From Streptomyces caniferus (GTDB lineage Bacteria; Actinomycetota; Actinomycetes; Streptomycetales; Streptomycetaceae), in contig NZ_BLIN01000005.1 of NCBI RefSeq assembly GCF_009811555.1, forward strand, positions 2,241,501 to 2,305,500: a DNA stretch of 64,000 nt, written 5' to 3'. Below, in pieces: positions 19,069 to 29,289 of this stretch. How positions within the stretch are numbered: position 1 is the first letter of the stretch; every line of letters begins with the position of its first letter. Position numbers and translations under genes: made by a program. Below the pieces are notes generated by a model. It ran no database searches and was not told where the DNA came from. It saw only the letters and a program-made list of their open reading frames with translations.

Positions 19069-21354
19069 ATGGCAGGCAAGCCGCCCGCATCGGACCCCGT
19101 CCAGGACGCACCCGAGGTCAGCGCGCCCCAGCACTCCGCCGTCGGGCTGCCGGCCATCACCCACGCCCTGCGCATCTCCCAGCAGCAGATGGGCGTCCGC
19201 CGGACCGCCCTCACCCTCCTGCGGGTCAACCAGCGCGACGGATTCGACTGCCCCGGCTGCGCCTGGCCCGAGCCCGACAAGCCGCACACCGCCGAATTCT
19301 GCGAGAACGGCGCCAAGGCCGTCGCCGAAGAGGCCACCCTGCGCCGCGTCACCCCGGACTTCTTCGCCGCCCACTCCGTCGCCGATCTCGCGACCCGCAG
19401 CGGCTACTGGCTCGGCCAGCAGGGCCGCCTCACCCACCCCATGTACCTGGCCGAGGGCGCCGACCACTACGTCCCCGTCCCCTGGGAGCGGGCCTTCGAC
19501 CTCATCGGCGAGGAGCTGACCGCCCTCGACTCCCCCGACGAGGCCGTCTTCTACACCTCCGGCCGCACCAGCAACGAGGCCGCCTTCCTCTACCAGCTCT
19601 TCGCCCGCGAATTCGGCACCAACAACCTCCCCGACTGCTCCAACATGTGCCACGAGTCGTCGGGCTCCGCGCTGACAGAGACCATCGGCATCGGCAAGGG
19701 CAGCGTCCTGCTGGAGGACCTCTACAAAGCCGACCTGATCATCGTCGCCGGACAGAACCCGGGCACCAACCATCCGCGGATGCTCACCGCCCTGGAGAAG
19801 GCCAAGGCCGGCGGAACGAAGATCATCTCGATCAATCCGCTGCCCGAAGCCGGCCTGGAACGCTTCAAGAACCCGCAGACCCCGCGCGGCCTGGCCGGCG
19901 GCGGCACCGCGCTCACCGACCTCTTCCTCCAGGTCCGCCTCGGCGGCGACCAGGCGCTCTTCCGCGCCCTCAACCGCCTCGTCCTCGACACCGACGGCGC
20001 CCTCGACGAGGACTTCATCCGCACCCACACCCACGGCTTCGAGGAGTTCGCGCAAAGGGCCCGCGCCGACGACGACTGGGACGAGACGCTGCGCGCGACC
20101 GGCCTGACCCGCGAGGAGATCGAGCGCGCCCTGGCCATGGTCCTCGACTCGCGCCGCACCATCGTGTGCTGGGCGATGGGCCTGACCCAGCACAAGCACT
20201 CCGTGCCCACCATCCAGGAAGTCGTCAACTTCCTCCTGCTGCGCGGCAACATCGGCCGCCCCGGCGCCGGCGTCTGCCCCGTACGCGGCCACAGCAACGT
20301 CCAGGGCGACCGCACCATGGGCATCTTCGAGCGCCCGGCCCCCGCCTTCCTCGACGCCCTGGAGAAGGAGTTCGGCTTCGCCCCGCCCCGGGAGCACGGC
20401 CTCGACGTCGTCCGCGCCATCCGCGCGCTGCGCGACGGGCAGGCCAAGGTGTTCTTCGCGATGGGCGGCAACTTCGTCTCCGCGACCCCCGACACCGACG
20501 TCACCGAGGCGGCCATGCGCCGCGCCCGGCTGACCGTCCATGTCTCCACCAAGCTCAACCGCTCGCACGCGGTCACCGGCGCCCGTGCGCTGATCCTGCC
20601 GACCCTGGGCCGTACGGAACGCAATCTGCAGGCCGGCGGCGAACAGTTCGTGACCGTCGAGGACTCCATGGGCATGGTGCACGCCTCCCGCGGCCGGCTG
20701 GAACCCGCGAGCCCCCAGCTGCTGTCCGAGACGGCCATCGTCTGCCGCCTGGCCCGCCGCGCCCTGGGCGAGGGCAGCCGCACCCCCTGGGAAGAATTCG
20801 AGAAGGACTACGCGACGATCCGCGACCGCATCTCGCGGGTCATCCCGGGCTTCGAGGACTTCCACGCCAAGGTCGCCCGCCCCGGAGGCTTCGCCCTGCC
20901 GCACGCCCCCCGGGACAGCCGCAGCTTCCCCACCGCCACGGGGAAGGCCAACTTCACCGCCGCGCCCGTCGAATACCCCGCCGTCCCCGAAGGCCGGCTG
21001 CTGTTGCAGACGCTGCGCTCCCACGACCAGTACAACACCACCATCTACGGCCTCGACGACCGCTACCGCGGCATCAAGAACGGCCGCCGGGTCGTCCTCG
21101 TCCACCCCGACGACGCCCGCGAACGGGGCCTGGCCGACGGCGTGTACACCGACCTGGTCAGCGAATGGACGGACGGCAGCGAGCGGCGCGCGCCCGGCTT
21201 CCGCGTGGTGCACTACCCGACGGCCCGCGGCTGCGCGGCCGCCTACTACCCCGAGACCAATGTCCTCATCCCGCTCGACCACACCGCCGACACCAGCAAC
21301 ACCCCGGCGGCCAAGTCCCTGGTGATCCGCCTGGAGAGCCCTCGCGAGGACTGA
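19069..21354 (+). CDS. FdhF/YdeP-family molybdopterin oxidoreductase
   Basis: A 761-residue member of the bis-molybdopterin guanine dinucleotide family. It resembles the alpha subunit of formate dehydrogenase and E. coli YdeP. An N-terminal Fe-S region carries CPGCAWPEPDKPHTAEFC with a CxxC and a further Cys. VFYTSGRTSNEAAFLYQLFA and NNLPDCSNMCHESSG mark the cofactor pocket. IIVAGQNPGTNHPRML and the C-terminal YNTTIYGLDDRYRGIKNGRR segment belong to the MGD-binding regions. The true substrate of this subfamily is uncertain, and formate is only one possibility. No fdhD-like or Fe-S partner gene is adjacent. ATG 19069 follows AAGGGAGAG. Confidence 0.9.
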   Translation: MAGKPPASDPVQDAPEVSAPQHSAVGLPAITHALRISQQQMGVRRTALTLLRVNQRDGFDCPGCAWPEPDKPHTAEFCENGAKAVAEEATLRRVTPDFFAAHSVADLATRSGYWLGQQGRLTHPMYLAEGADHYVPVPWERAFDLIGEELTALDSPDEAVFYTSGRTSNEAAFLYQLFAREFGTNNLPDCSNMCHESSGSALTETIGIGKGSVLLEDLYKADLIIVAGQNPGTNHPRMLTALEKAKAGGTKIISINPLPEAGLERFKNPQTPRGLAGGGTALTDLFLQVRLGGDQALFRALNRLVLDTDGALDEDFIRTHTHGFEEFAQRARADDDWDETLRATGLTREEIERALAMVLDSRRTIVCWAMGLTQHKHSVPTIQEVVNFLLLRGNIGRPGAGVCPVRGHSNVQGDRTMGIFERPAPAFLDALEKEFGFAPPREHGLDVVRAIRALRDGQAKVFFAMGGNFVSATPDTDVTEAAMRRARLTVHVSTKLNRSHAVTGARALILPTLGRTERNLQAGGEQFVTVEDSMGMVHASRGRLEPASPQLLSETAIVCRLARRALGEGSRTPWEEFEKDYATIRDRISRVIPGFEDFHAKVARPGGFALPHAPRDSRSFPTATGKANFTAAPVEYPAVPEGRLLLQTLRSHDQYNTTIYGLDDRYRGIKNGRRVVLVHPDDARERGLADGVYTDLVSEWTDGSERRAPGFRVVHYPTARGCAAAYYPETNVLIPLDHTADTSNTPAAKSLVIRLESPRED

Positions 21355-21393
21355 CCGCCACCGGGCCGGGCCGGCGGGAACAACAACCCCGCG

Positions 21394-21409
21394 CTGAGCG
21401 CTTGCTCAG
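21394..21409. promoter_or_regulatory. Palindromic operator-like site upstream of the thioesterase
   Basis: CTGAGC-GCTT-GCTCAG is a perfect 6-bp inverted repeat 62 bp before the thioesterase start. Its form resembles operators of TetR-family regulators of acyl-CoA metabolism. The binding protein is not in the window, so the assignment is inference. Confidence 0.45.
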
Positions 21410-21471
21410 AGGCCTGATAGGAACAGGCACGGATCGACGACGATCACGGGCGAGCGAACGGAGCCGTAGGC

Positions 21472-21945
21472 ATGGGTGAGCACAGCACGACCAAGTTTCC
21501 GCAGGAGATCCTCGACCAGTGGGCCGGCCTCGGCCTCGACCTGCCGGCCTTCTTCTCCGCCGGACACCTCGGCGAGCGCATGAGCGTGCAGGTCACCGAA
21601 GCCGCCCCCGAGCGCGTCGTCGGCACCATGCCGGTCGAGGGCAACACCCAGCCCTACGGGTTGCTGCACGGCGGCGCCTCCGCCGTCCTGGCCGAAACCC
21701 TCGGCTCGGTCGGCTCCATGCTGCACGGCGGCCCCACCAAGATCGCGGTGGGCGTGGACCTCAACTGCACCCACCACCGCGGCGCCCGCTCCGGTCTGGT
21801 CACCGGCGTCGCCACCCCCGTACACCGCGGCCGGTCCACCGCCACCTACGAGATCGTCATCACCGACGAGCAGGACAAGCGGGTCTGCACCGCCCGCCTG
21901 ACCTGCATGCTGCGCGAGACGGACGCCGACGTCTACCGCAGCTGA
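21472..21945 (+). CDS. Hotdog-fold thioesterase (PaaI family)
   Basis: A 157-residue single hotdog domain. The conserved NTQPYGLLHGGASAVLAE (about residues 56-73) contains the helix-capping HGG and the Glu expected for the catalytic region of PaaI/YdiI-type acyl-CoA thioesterases. VGVDLNCTHHRGARSGLVTG and VHRGRSTATYEIVITDE follow in the usual order. The likely reaction is hydrolysis of an aromatic or medium-chain acyl-CoA. It sits 117 bp downstream of the molybdopterin oxidoreductase with a TetR-type palindrome in between, so it probably has its own promoter. Confidence 0.9.
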   Translation: MGEHSTTKFPQEILDQWAGLGLDLPAFFSAGHLGERMSVQVTEAAPERVVGTMPVEGNTQPYGLLHGGASAVLAETLGSVGSMLHGGPTKIAVGVDLNCTHHRGARSGLVTGVATPVHRGRSTATYEIVITDEQDKRVCTARLTCMLRETDADVYRS

Positions 21946-21978
21946 TCCACTCCGGCCGGCGGACCGCCGCCCGCCGTC

Positions 21979-22013
21979 ACGGCCCCGCACCCGGCCCCCG
22001 GGAGCGGGGCCGT
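21979..22013 (+). terminator. Terminator hairpin downstream of the thioesterase
   Basis: A 10-bp perfect stem (ACGGCCCCGC with GCGGGGCCGT) and a 15-nt loop, about 35 bp after the stop codon. Confidence 0.7.
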
Positions 22014-22414
22014 ACGCATGTCCGTAACGCTGCGTAACGCCCACGCCCTGCGGCGCGGGCCCCAACTCCCCTGCCCCGCACGGGCCCCGGCGCCACCGCG
22101 CCCACCGCATCCGCTATCCGGACGCCGTTCTGTCACCGCACGCCCCATCCCCCCGTGGAAGTGCGAGTTCACCCTCCGCACCGTGTTCGCCCTCCGGTGT
22201 AAGGACCATAACGGCATAACGCTCATCGAAGGTCATAACAAGAGCGTCACATCCTGCTCAGCGCCTCTGCCGGTGCGACGAACACCGCTCTAGAGTCACC
22301 GCCAGTCACCGCGCCGCCGGGCGCGCTGCACGCACGGAGCCTCTACGGCCCGTACAGCCCGGCGAGCGAAACGGCCATGCGACAGTCGTGGCCGCGCCAG
22401 GGAAAGGACTGATC
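22014..22414 (+). promoter_or_regulatory. Leader/control region of the liv operon
   Basis: About 400 bp without a gene before livJ. It is locally less GC-rich. CATAAC occurs three times at 22207-22212, 22215-22220 and 22234-22239, and GTAACGC-like words occur near 22023-22040. A TAGAGT -10-like hexamer lies at about 22293. These look like operator and promoter elements, but no regulator can be assigned. Confidence 0.45.
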
Positions 22415-23650
22415 GTGCGTCACCGTTCCTTGCTCATCCTCACCACCGCAGTCACCACCGGCGCCCTCACGCTCTCCGCGTGCGGTTCGCGCGGCGACGA
22501 CAACAAGAGCGGCGAAGGAAAGTCCACGGTCGTCATCGGCCTCGACGCCCCCACCACCGGCGAGCTCTCCGCGCTGGGCCTGGGCATCCGCAACTCCGCC
22601 CAGCTCGCCGTCGACAACGCCAACAAGGCCGGCGAGGTCAAGGGCGTCACCTTCAAACTCGAAGCCCTCGACGACAAGGCCCTGCCCAACGTCGGCCAGC
22701 AGAACGCCACCAAGCTCGCCGCCGACAAGGACGTCCTCGGCGTCGTCGGACCGCTGAACTCCGGCGTCGCCCAGTCCATGCAGCAGGTCTCCAAGCAGAA
22801 CAACCTCACGCTGATCTCCCCGGCGAACACCACTCCCGACCTCACCCAGGGCAAGGACTGGAAGCAGAACAAGCGCGTACGCCCCTTCCCCACCTACTTC
22901 CGCACCGCCACCACCGACGAGGTGCAGGGCGCCTTCGACGGCCAGTACGCGTGGGAGAAGATGAAGGTCAAGAAGGCCTACGTCATCGACGACCAGAAGA
23001 CCTACGGCGTCGGCCTCGCCTCCTCCTTCAAGGACCAGTTCAGCAAGCTCGGCGGCAAGATCGCCGGCACCGAACACGTCAGCCCCGACGACCGTGACTT
23101 CAAGGCCGTCGTCTCCAAGGTCAAGTCCGCCAAGCCCGACATCGTCTTCTACGGCGGCGAATACCCCGCCTCCGGCCCGCTGAGCCAGCAGCTCAAGGAC
23201 GGCGGCGTCACCGCGCCCCTCATGGGCGGCGACGGCATGTACAGCGGCGACTACATCAAGCTCAACAAGAAGGCGCAGGGCGACTACGCCTCCTCCGTCG
23301 GCAAGCCCGTCGAGGAACTGCCCTCCGCCAAGAAGTTCATCGCCGACTACAAGGCAGCCGGCTTCAAGGAGTCCTACGAGGCCTACGGCGGCTCCACCTA
23401 CGACTCGACCTGGTCCATCATCCAGGCGGTCAAGAAGGTCGTCGAGGGCAATGACGGCAAGCTCCCCGACGACGCCCGCAAGCAGGTCGTCGACGCCATG
23501 AACAAGGTCACCTTCGACGGTGTCACCGGCCCCATCGCCTTCGACAAATACGGCGACACCACCAACACCATGATCACGGCCTACCAGGTCGACAAGGGCA
23601 AGTGGGCCTCCCGCTTCAGCGCCGAATTCAAGAAGTTCGACAAGAGCTGA
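22415..23650 (+). CDS. livJ: Branched-chain amino acid ABC transporter, substrate-binding lipoprotein
   Basis: The extracytoplasmic receptor that captures leucine, isoleucine and valine and delivers them to the LivHM pore. The 411-residue precursor has a lipoprotein signal peptide with lipobox LTLSACG (Cys about residue 23). A periplasmic-binding-protein type I domain follows (VVIGLDAPTTGELSALGLG, DVLGVVGPLNSGVAQSMQQV, KAYVIDDQKTYGVGLASSF). GTG 22415 is preferred to an earlier in-frame start because it directly precedes the basic signal-peptide start and has GGAAAGGA upstream. It is first in a five-gene operon; a hairpin after it probably lets the receptor be made in excess over the membrane components. 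Confidence 0.94.
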   Translation: MRHRSLLILTTAVTTGALTLSACGSRGDDNKSGEGKSTVVIGLDAPTTGELSALGLGIRNSAQLAVDNANKAGEVKGVTFKLEALDDKALPNVGQQNATKLAADKDVLGVVGPLNSGVAQSMQQVSKQNNLTLISPANTTPDLTQGKDWKQNKRVRPFPTYFRTATTDEVQGAFDGQYAWEKMKVKKAYVIDDQKTYGVGLASSFKDQFSKLGGKIAGTEHVSPDDRDFKAVVSKVKSAKPDIVFYGGEYPASGPLSQQLKDGGVTAPLMGGDGMYSGDYIKLNKKAQGDYASSVGKPVEELPSAKKFIADYKAAGFKESYEAYGGSTYDSTWSIIQAVKKVVEGNDGKLPDDARKQVVDAMNKVTFDGVTGPIAFDKYGDTTNTMITAYQVDKGKWASRFSAEFKKFDKS

Positions 23651-23673
23651 CCGACCGCACCACTCCACACCAC

Positions 23674-23714
23674 CGGGCCGCGCCAGGACGCACGAACGAC
23701 CCTGGCGCGGCCCG
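23674..23714 (+). terminator. Intra-operon hairpin (attenuator) after livJ
   Basis: Perfect 14-bp stem (CGGGCCGCGCCAGG with CCTGGCGCGGCCCG) and 13-nt loop in the 118-bp gap between livJ and livH. Such a partial terminator or mRNA-stabilising structure commonly sets a high receptor-to-permease ratio. Confidence 0.8.
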
Positions 23715-23768
23715 TGGCACACCGGGACACCCGGCTTCCCCTCACTCCCACGCAACGGAGGCCCTGCG

Positions 23769-24698
23769 GTGAGCGAACTGCCGCAACAGCTGGCCAACGG
23801 ACTCATCCTCGGCGCGATGTACGGACTCATCGCGATCGGCTACACGATGGTCTACGGAATCGTCCAGCTCATCAACTTCGCCCACGGCGAGATATTCATG
23901 GTCGGCGGCTTCGGAGCGCTCAGCGTCTTCCTCGCTCTCCCCGCCGGCACCTCACTCGCCCTCGCCCTGCCGGCCATGCTCCTCGGCGGCATCGCGGTAT
24001 CCGTCCTCGTCGGCATCGCCGCCGAACGATTCGCCTACCGCCCCCTGCGGGGCGCCCCCCGACTCGCCCCCCTCATCACCGCCATCGGCCTGTCCATCGC
24101 CCTCCAGCAAGCCATCTGGAAGTGGTACCCCGACGGCAAACAGGCCCGTGTCTTCCCCCAGTTCAAGGGCCACGCCTTCGACATCCTGGGCGCCACCGTC
24201 CAGCGCGGCGACCTCTTCGTCCTCATCGCCGCCCCCGCCTGCATGATCGCCCTCGGCTTCTTCGTCGCCAAGACCCGCAGCGGCCGCGCCATGCAGGCCA
24301 CCGCGCAGGACCCCGACACCGCCAAGCTCATGGGCATCAACACGGACCGCATCATCGTCCTCGCGTTCGCCATCGGCGCCGCCTTCGCCGGCGTCGCCGC
24401 CGTCGCCTACGGCCTGCGCACCGGCGAGGTCCAGTTCCGCATGGGCTTCATCATGGGCCTCAAGGCCTTCACCGCGGCCGTGCTCGGCGGCATCGGCAAC
24501 ATCTACGGCGCCATGCTCGGCGGCATCGTCCTCGGCATCGCCGAAGCCCTCGCCACCGCCTACATCGAAGAGATCCCCGGTATGCAGCAATTCGGCGGCG
24601 GAGCCTGGAAGGACGTCTGGGCCTTCGTCCTCCTCATCCTCGTACTCCTGTTGAGACCACAAGGCCTCCTGGGCGAACGCGTCGCGGATCGGGCGTGA
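23769..24698 (+). CDS. livH: Branched-chain amino acid ABC transporter, permease LivH
   Basis: A 309-residue inner-membrane permease that with LivM forms the translocation pore. About eight hydrophobic helices are visible. The sequence begins with the family-typical LANGLILGAMYGLIAIGYTM and MVYGIVQLINFAHGEIFMVG. The coupling loop region KTRSGRAMQATAQDPDTAKLMGIN is written here only in part: GRAMQATAQDPDTAKLMGI contacts the ATPases. GTG 23769 with GGAGG upstream is the start. The gene is 5 bp from livM. Confidence 0.95.
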   Translation: MSELPQQLANGLILGAMYGLIAIGYTMVYGIVQLINFAHGEIFMVGGFGALSVFLALPAGTSLALALPAMLLGGIAVSVLVGIAAERFAYRPLRGAPRLAPLITAIGLSIALQQAIWKWYPDGKQARVFPQFKGHAFDILGATVQRGDLFVLIAAPACMIALGFFVAKTRSGRAMQATAQDPDTAKLMGINTDRIIVLAFAIGAAFAGVAAVAYGLRTGEVQFRMGFIMGLKAFTAAVLGGIGNIYGAMLGGIVLGIAEALATAYIEEIPGMQQFGGGAWKDVWAFVLLILVLLLRPQGLLGERVADRA

Positions 24699-24703
24699 TA
24701 CCG

Positions 24704-26496
24704 ATGACCACGAAGACCACCACCACCCCGGCCCGCGGTCTGATCCCGCTCCCCGAGCGCACCGCACGCCTCACCACCGCCGCAGGCGCCCTCGCCACCG
24801 CCGCCACCACCGGTCTCTCCTGGACCTGGAGCAGCGACTTCCCCGGCGACCTCACCTACTACGGATCGCCCGCCGGCCTGCAGATCGTCACCCTCGTCGG
24901 CGGCCTCCTCACCCTCCTCCTGGCCACCGCGGCACTCGGCGTCCGCGGCCTGCAATGGCTCACTCCCGCAGGGCGCAACGCCCCCACCCTCCTCGCCGCC
25001 CTCGCCACCTTCGCCGCCACCTGGTTCACCCTCCTCGCCATCGCCGTCCAGCTCGGCGGGCTGGTCAACCTCGAACCCGGCGGCGCCCTCGCCGGGCTCG
25101 CCTCCCTCCTCACCCTCGCCGGCGCCCTCGCGCTGCCCCCCGACCAGGCCGCCGACCGGCCGCCCGGCAACCCCTGGCAGCGGTTCACCGCCACCCTCGC
25201 CGCCAGCCCCCTGCGGCGCCGCACCCGCGAACTCCCCTCCTGGGCCGAGATCCTGATCATCGCCGCCGCCTTCGCCGCCGGGCTCCTCGCCTTCACCTAC
25301 GGCATCGACACCGACGACGGCGCCCCCTTCGTCGGCTACCTGATCTTCATGGTGCTCGCCATCCCCGCCCTCAACCGGGCCGGACTCATCGCGCGCCTCA
25401 CCGCACTCACCCACACCCACCGCGGCGTGGCCCTCGGCGCGGCCTTCCTCGCCGCCGCCTGCTTCCCCTTCACCCAGGACACCGACCAGTACACGATCAT
25501 CGGGGCCAACATCCTGATCTTCGCCACCGTCGCCCTGGGCCTCAACGTCGTCGTCGGCCTCGCCGGCCTCCTCGACCTCGGCTACGTCGCCTTCCTCGGC
25601 GTCGGCGCCTACGCGGCCGCCCTCGTCTCCGGATCCCCCGAATCCGCCCTCGGATTCCACTTCCCCTTCTGGGCGGCCCTCCTCACCGGCGCCGCCGCCT
25701 CCCTCGTCTTCGGCGTCCTCATCGGCGCACCGACGCTGCGGCTGCGCGGCGACTACCTCGCCATCGTCACCCTCGGCTTCGGTGAGATCTTCCGCATCGC
25801 CATGCTCAACCTCAACGGCACCACCGGCCCCGACGTCACCAACGGCGCCATGGGCATCCCCAACATCCCCAACCTCGAAATCTTCGGCTTCAACTTCGGC
25901 GAACCGCACGACATCCTCGGCATCCCCATCGCCACCTACGGCAACTACTACCTGCTGATGATCCTCGTGACGGCCTTCGTCGTCCTCGTCTTCCGCCGCG
26001 CCGCCGCCTCCCGCATCGGCCGCGCCTGGATCGCCATCCGCGAGGACGAAACCGCCGCCATCGCCATGGGCATCAACAGCTTCCGCCTGCGCCTCCTGGC
26101 CTTCGCGCTCGGCGCGTCCCTCGCCGGACTCGCCGGGACCGTCCACGCCCACGTCGTCACCACGGCCACCCCCGAACAGTTCCAGTTCGCCGGGCCGCAG
26201 CCCCCCAACTCCGCGTTCCTCCTCGCCGCCGTCATCCTCGGCGGCATGGGAACCCTCAGCGGGCCCCTCGTCGGCGCCGCCCTCCTCTTCCTCATCCCCG
26301 CCAAACTCGACTTCCTCCAGGACTACCAACTCCTCCTCTTCGGCATCGCGCTCGTCCTCCTCATGCGCTTCCGCCCCGAGGGCCTCATCCCCGACCGCAG
26401 GAAGCAGCTCGAATTCCACGAAACCGGCCAACTCGACGTGCCCGACCAGCGCCTCCCCGACGCAGACGCCACCCTCGGCGCCACCCAGGCAAAGGC

Positions 26497-26500
<4 letters not shown>
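24704..26500 (+). CDS. livM: Branched-chain amino acid ABC transporter, permease LivM
   Basis: The second pore subunit, 598 residues, longer than the roughly 320-420 residues of most LivM proteins. The extra length is an N-terminal region of about 260 residues. It has several hydrophobic helices (LQIVTLVGGLLTLLLATAAL, TLLAALATFAATWFTLLAIA) and is common in Streptomyces homologues. The conserved LivM core starts near NILIFATVALGLNVVVGLAG. It includes DLGYVAFLGVGAYAAALVSG and the coupling motif ASRIGRAWIAIREDETAAIA. The start ATG 24704 lies just after the livH stop, and the stop overlaps the GTG of livG. Confidence 0.94.
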
Positions 26501-27575
<1,075 letters not shown>

Positions 27576-27579
<4 letters not shown>

Positions 27580-28292
27580 CCGCACTGCTCGAAGTCGAGG
27601 ACCTACGCGTCGCCTACGGCAAGATCGAAGCCGTCAAAGGCATCTCGTTCTCCGTCGAAGCCGGAGCGGCCGTCACCCTCATCGGCACCAACGGCGCCGG
27701 CAAGACCACCACCCTGCGCACCCTCTCCGGCCTCCTCAAACCCCTCGCCGGCAAGATCACCTTCGACGGCGAGCCGCTCAACGGCGTCCCCGCCCACAAG
27801 ATCGTCGAACGCGGCCTCGCCCACTCCCCCGAAGGCCGCCGCCTCTTCCCCCGCCTCACCATCGCCGAAAACCTCCAGCTCGGCGCCTTCCTCCGCAAGG
27901 ACGCCGACGGCATCGAAAAAGACATCCAGCGCGTCTACGAGCTCTTCCCCATCCTCGGCGAACGCCGCAAACAAGCCTCCGGAACCCTCTCCGGCGGCGA
28001 ACAGCAAATGCTCGCCATGGGCCGCGCCCTGATGTCCCGCCCCAAACTCCTCATGCTCGACGAGCCCTCCATGGGCCTCTCCCCGATCATGATGCAGAAG
28101 ATCATGGAAACCATCCGCGAACTCCGCTCCCAGGGCACCACCATCCTCCTCGTCGAACAGAACGCCCAAGCCGCGCTCTCGCTCGCCGACCAAGGACACG
28201 TCATGGAAATCGGCCGCATCGTCCTCTCCGGCAGCGGCGAATCCCTCCTCCACGACGAATCCGTCCGCAAGGCCTACCTCGGCGAGGACTGA
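27576..28292 (+). CDS. livF: Branched-chain amino acid ABC transporter, ATPase LivF
   Basis: The second ATPase of the system, 238 residues, of normal length. Walker A is IGTNGAGKTTTLR. The LivF-typical GLAHSPEGRRLFPRLTIAEN carries the Q-loop region. The signature is TLSGGEQQMLAMGRALM and Walker B is KLLMLDEPSMGLSP, with the H-loop region replaced by LVEQN as in the family. The ATG overlaps the livG stop (ATGA), implying translational coupling. A strong bidirectional hairpin ends the operon 12 bp downstream. Confidence 0.96.
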
Positions 28293-28304
28293 CCCGCACC
28301 CACG

Positions 28305-28348
28305 CGAGCGGCCCCGCACCGATGACCATCGGTACGGGGCCGCTCGCA
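28305..28348. terminator. Bidirectional terminator between livF and the ANTAR regulator
   Basis: A long near-perfect hairpin: GCGAGCGGCCCCG pairs with CGGGGCCGCTCGC, one mismatch, then ACCGATG pairs with CATCGGT around a 2-nt loop. It sits between two convergent genes and can serve both. Confidence 0.88.
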
Positions 28349-28377
28349 CGCTCAGGACGAGCCCGGCTGCGCCGGGG

Positions 28378-29031
28378 CTACTGGTCCTTCTGCTGCTTCT
28401 TCTCCTCGGCGTCCTCGATGACCGCCTCGGCCACCTGCTGCATCGACAGCCGGCGGTCCATCGACGTCTTCTGGATCCACCGGAACGCGGCCGGCTCCGT
28501 CAGCCCGTACTGCGTCTGCAGAATGCTCTTCGCCCGGTCCACCAGCTTCCGGGTCTCCAGCCGCTGGGTGAGATCCGCGATCTCCTTCTCCAGCGTCCTC
28601 AGCTCGGTGAACCGGCTCACCGCCATCTCGATCGCGGGAACCACGTCGCTCTTCGAGAACGGCTTCACCAGATACGCCATCGCACCCGCGTCCCGCGCCC
28701 GCTCCACCAGCTCACGCTGCGAGAACGCGGTCAGCATCAGCACCGGCGCGATGCTCTCCTCGGCGATCTTCTCGGCCGCCGAGATGCCGTCCAGCACCGG
28801 CATCTTCACGTCCAGGATCACCAGGTCCGGACGGTGCTCCCGGGCCAGCTCCACGGCGGTCTGCCCGTCCCCGGCCTCACCGACGACGGTGTAGCCCTCT
28901 TCCTCCAGCATCTCTTTGAGGTCGAGACGGATGAGGGCCTCGTCCTCGGCGATCACCACGCGCGTGGTCAGCGGCGGGACATGCGACTGATCGTCATCGG
29001 CGACGGGCTGCTCGGGCTCGGCGGCGCTCAC
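28378..29031 (-). CDS. ANTAR-domain response regulator
   Basis: A 217-residue two-domain regulator. The receiver domain (about residues 24-140) has the acidic pocket AEDEAL, phosphoacceptor Asp about 74 in VILDVKMPVLDG, and YLVKPF with the conserved Lys. The C-terminal ANTAR domain (about 150-210, RLETRKLVDRAKSILQTQYG and FRWIQKTSMDRRLSMQQVAE) is an RNA-binding antitermination module. It probably acts on nascent transcripts, preventing termination at dual-hairpin sites, as for Mycobacterium Rv1626-like proteins. No histidine kinase is adjacent. GTG 29031 is chosen because GAGGAG lies immediately upstream; ATG 29043 is the alternative. Confidence 0.9.
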   Translation of the reverse strand: MSAAEPEQPVADDDQSHVPPLTTRVVIAEDEALIRLDLKEMLEEEGYTVVGEAGDGQTAVELAREHRPDLVILDVKMPVLDGISAAEKIAEESIAPVLMLTAFSQRELVERARDAGAMAYLVKPFSKSDVVPAIEMAVSRFTELRTLEKEIADLTQRLETRKLVDRAKSILQTQYGLTEPAAFRWIQKTSMDRRLSMQQVAEAVIEDAEEKKQQKDQ

Positions 29032-29121
29032 GGGACTCCTCATTCCAGGCAGGTGGTGCCATTGCAGCCTACCTAGAGGCGGGCGCCATGATGCACACGG
29101 TATTGTGTCTCGGAGCCACCG

Positions 29122-29204
29122 GCCGGGTTGGTGGAATGGCATACACGGATGTCTCAAACACATCTGCCCGAAAGGGCTTGCGGGTTCGAGTCCCGCACCC
29201 GGCA
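29122..29204 (+). tRNA. tRNA-Leu (anticodon CAA)
   Basis: An 83-nt class II tRNA. The acceptor stem is GCCGGGT with ACCCGGC. The anticodon stem GATGT/ACATC encloses the loop CTCAAAC, giving anticodon CAA for codon UUG. The long variable arm is GCCC-GAAA-GGGC, and the T arm is CGGGTTCGAGTCCCG. The 3' CCA is not fully encoded (ACCT follows), as is common in Streptomyces. It is transcribed divergently from the ANTAR regulator and is followed 85 bp later by an HTH-LAGLIDADG gene. Confidence 0.97.
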
Positions 29205-29289
29205 CCTCTGAATAAAGCGGAGCTTCCCGTTCTCGTGAAATTTCGCTCCACGTGCCCCACTCTCGCACTGCGTCACGCACAGTGACGGT

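Noticed and set aside
29181..29204. tRNA-Leu 3' end as an integrative-element attachment site
   Set aside because: No second copy of the tRNA 3' sequence and no integrase gene were found in the window.
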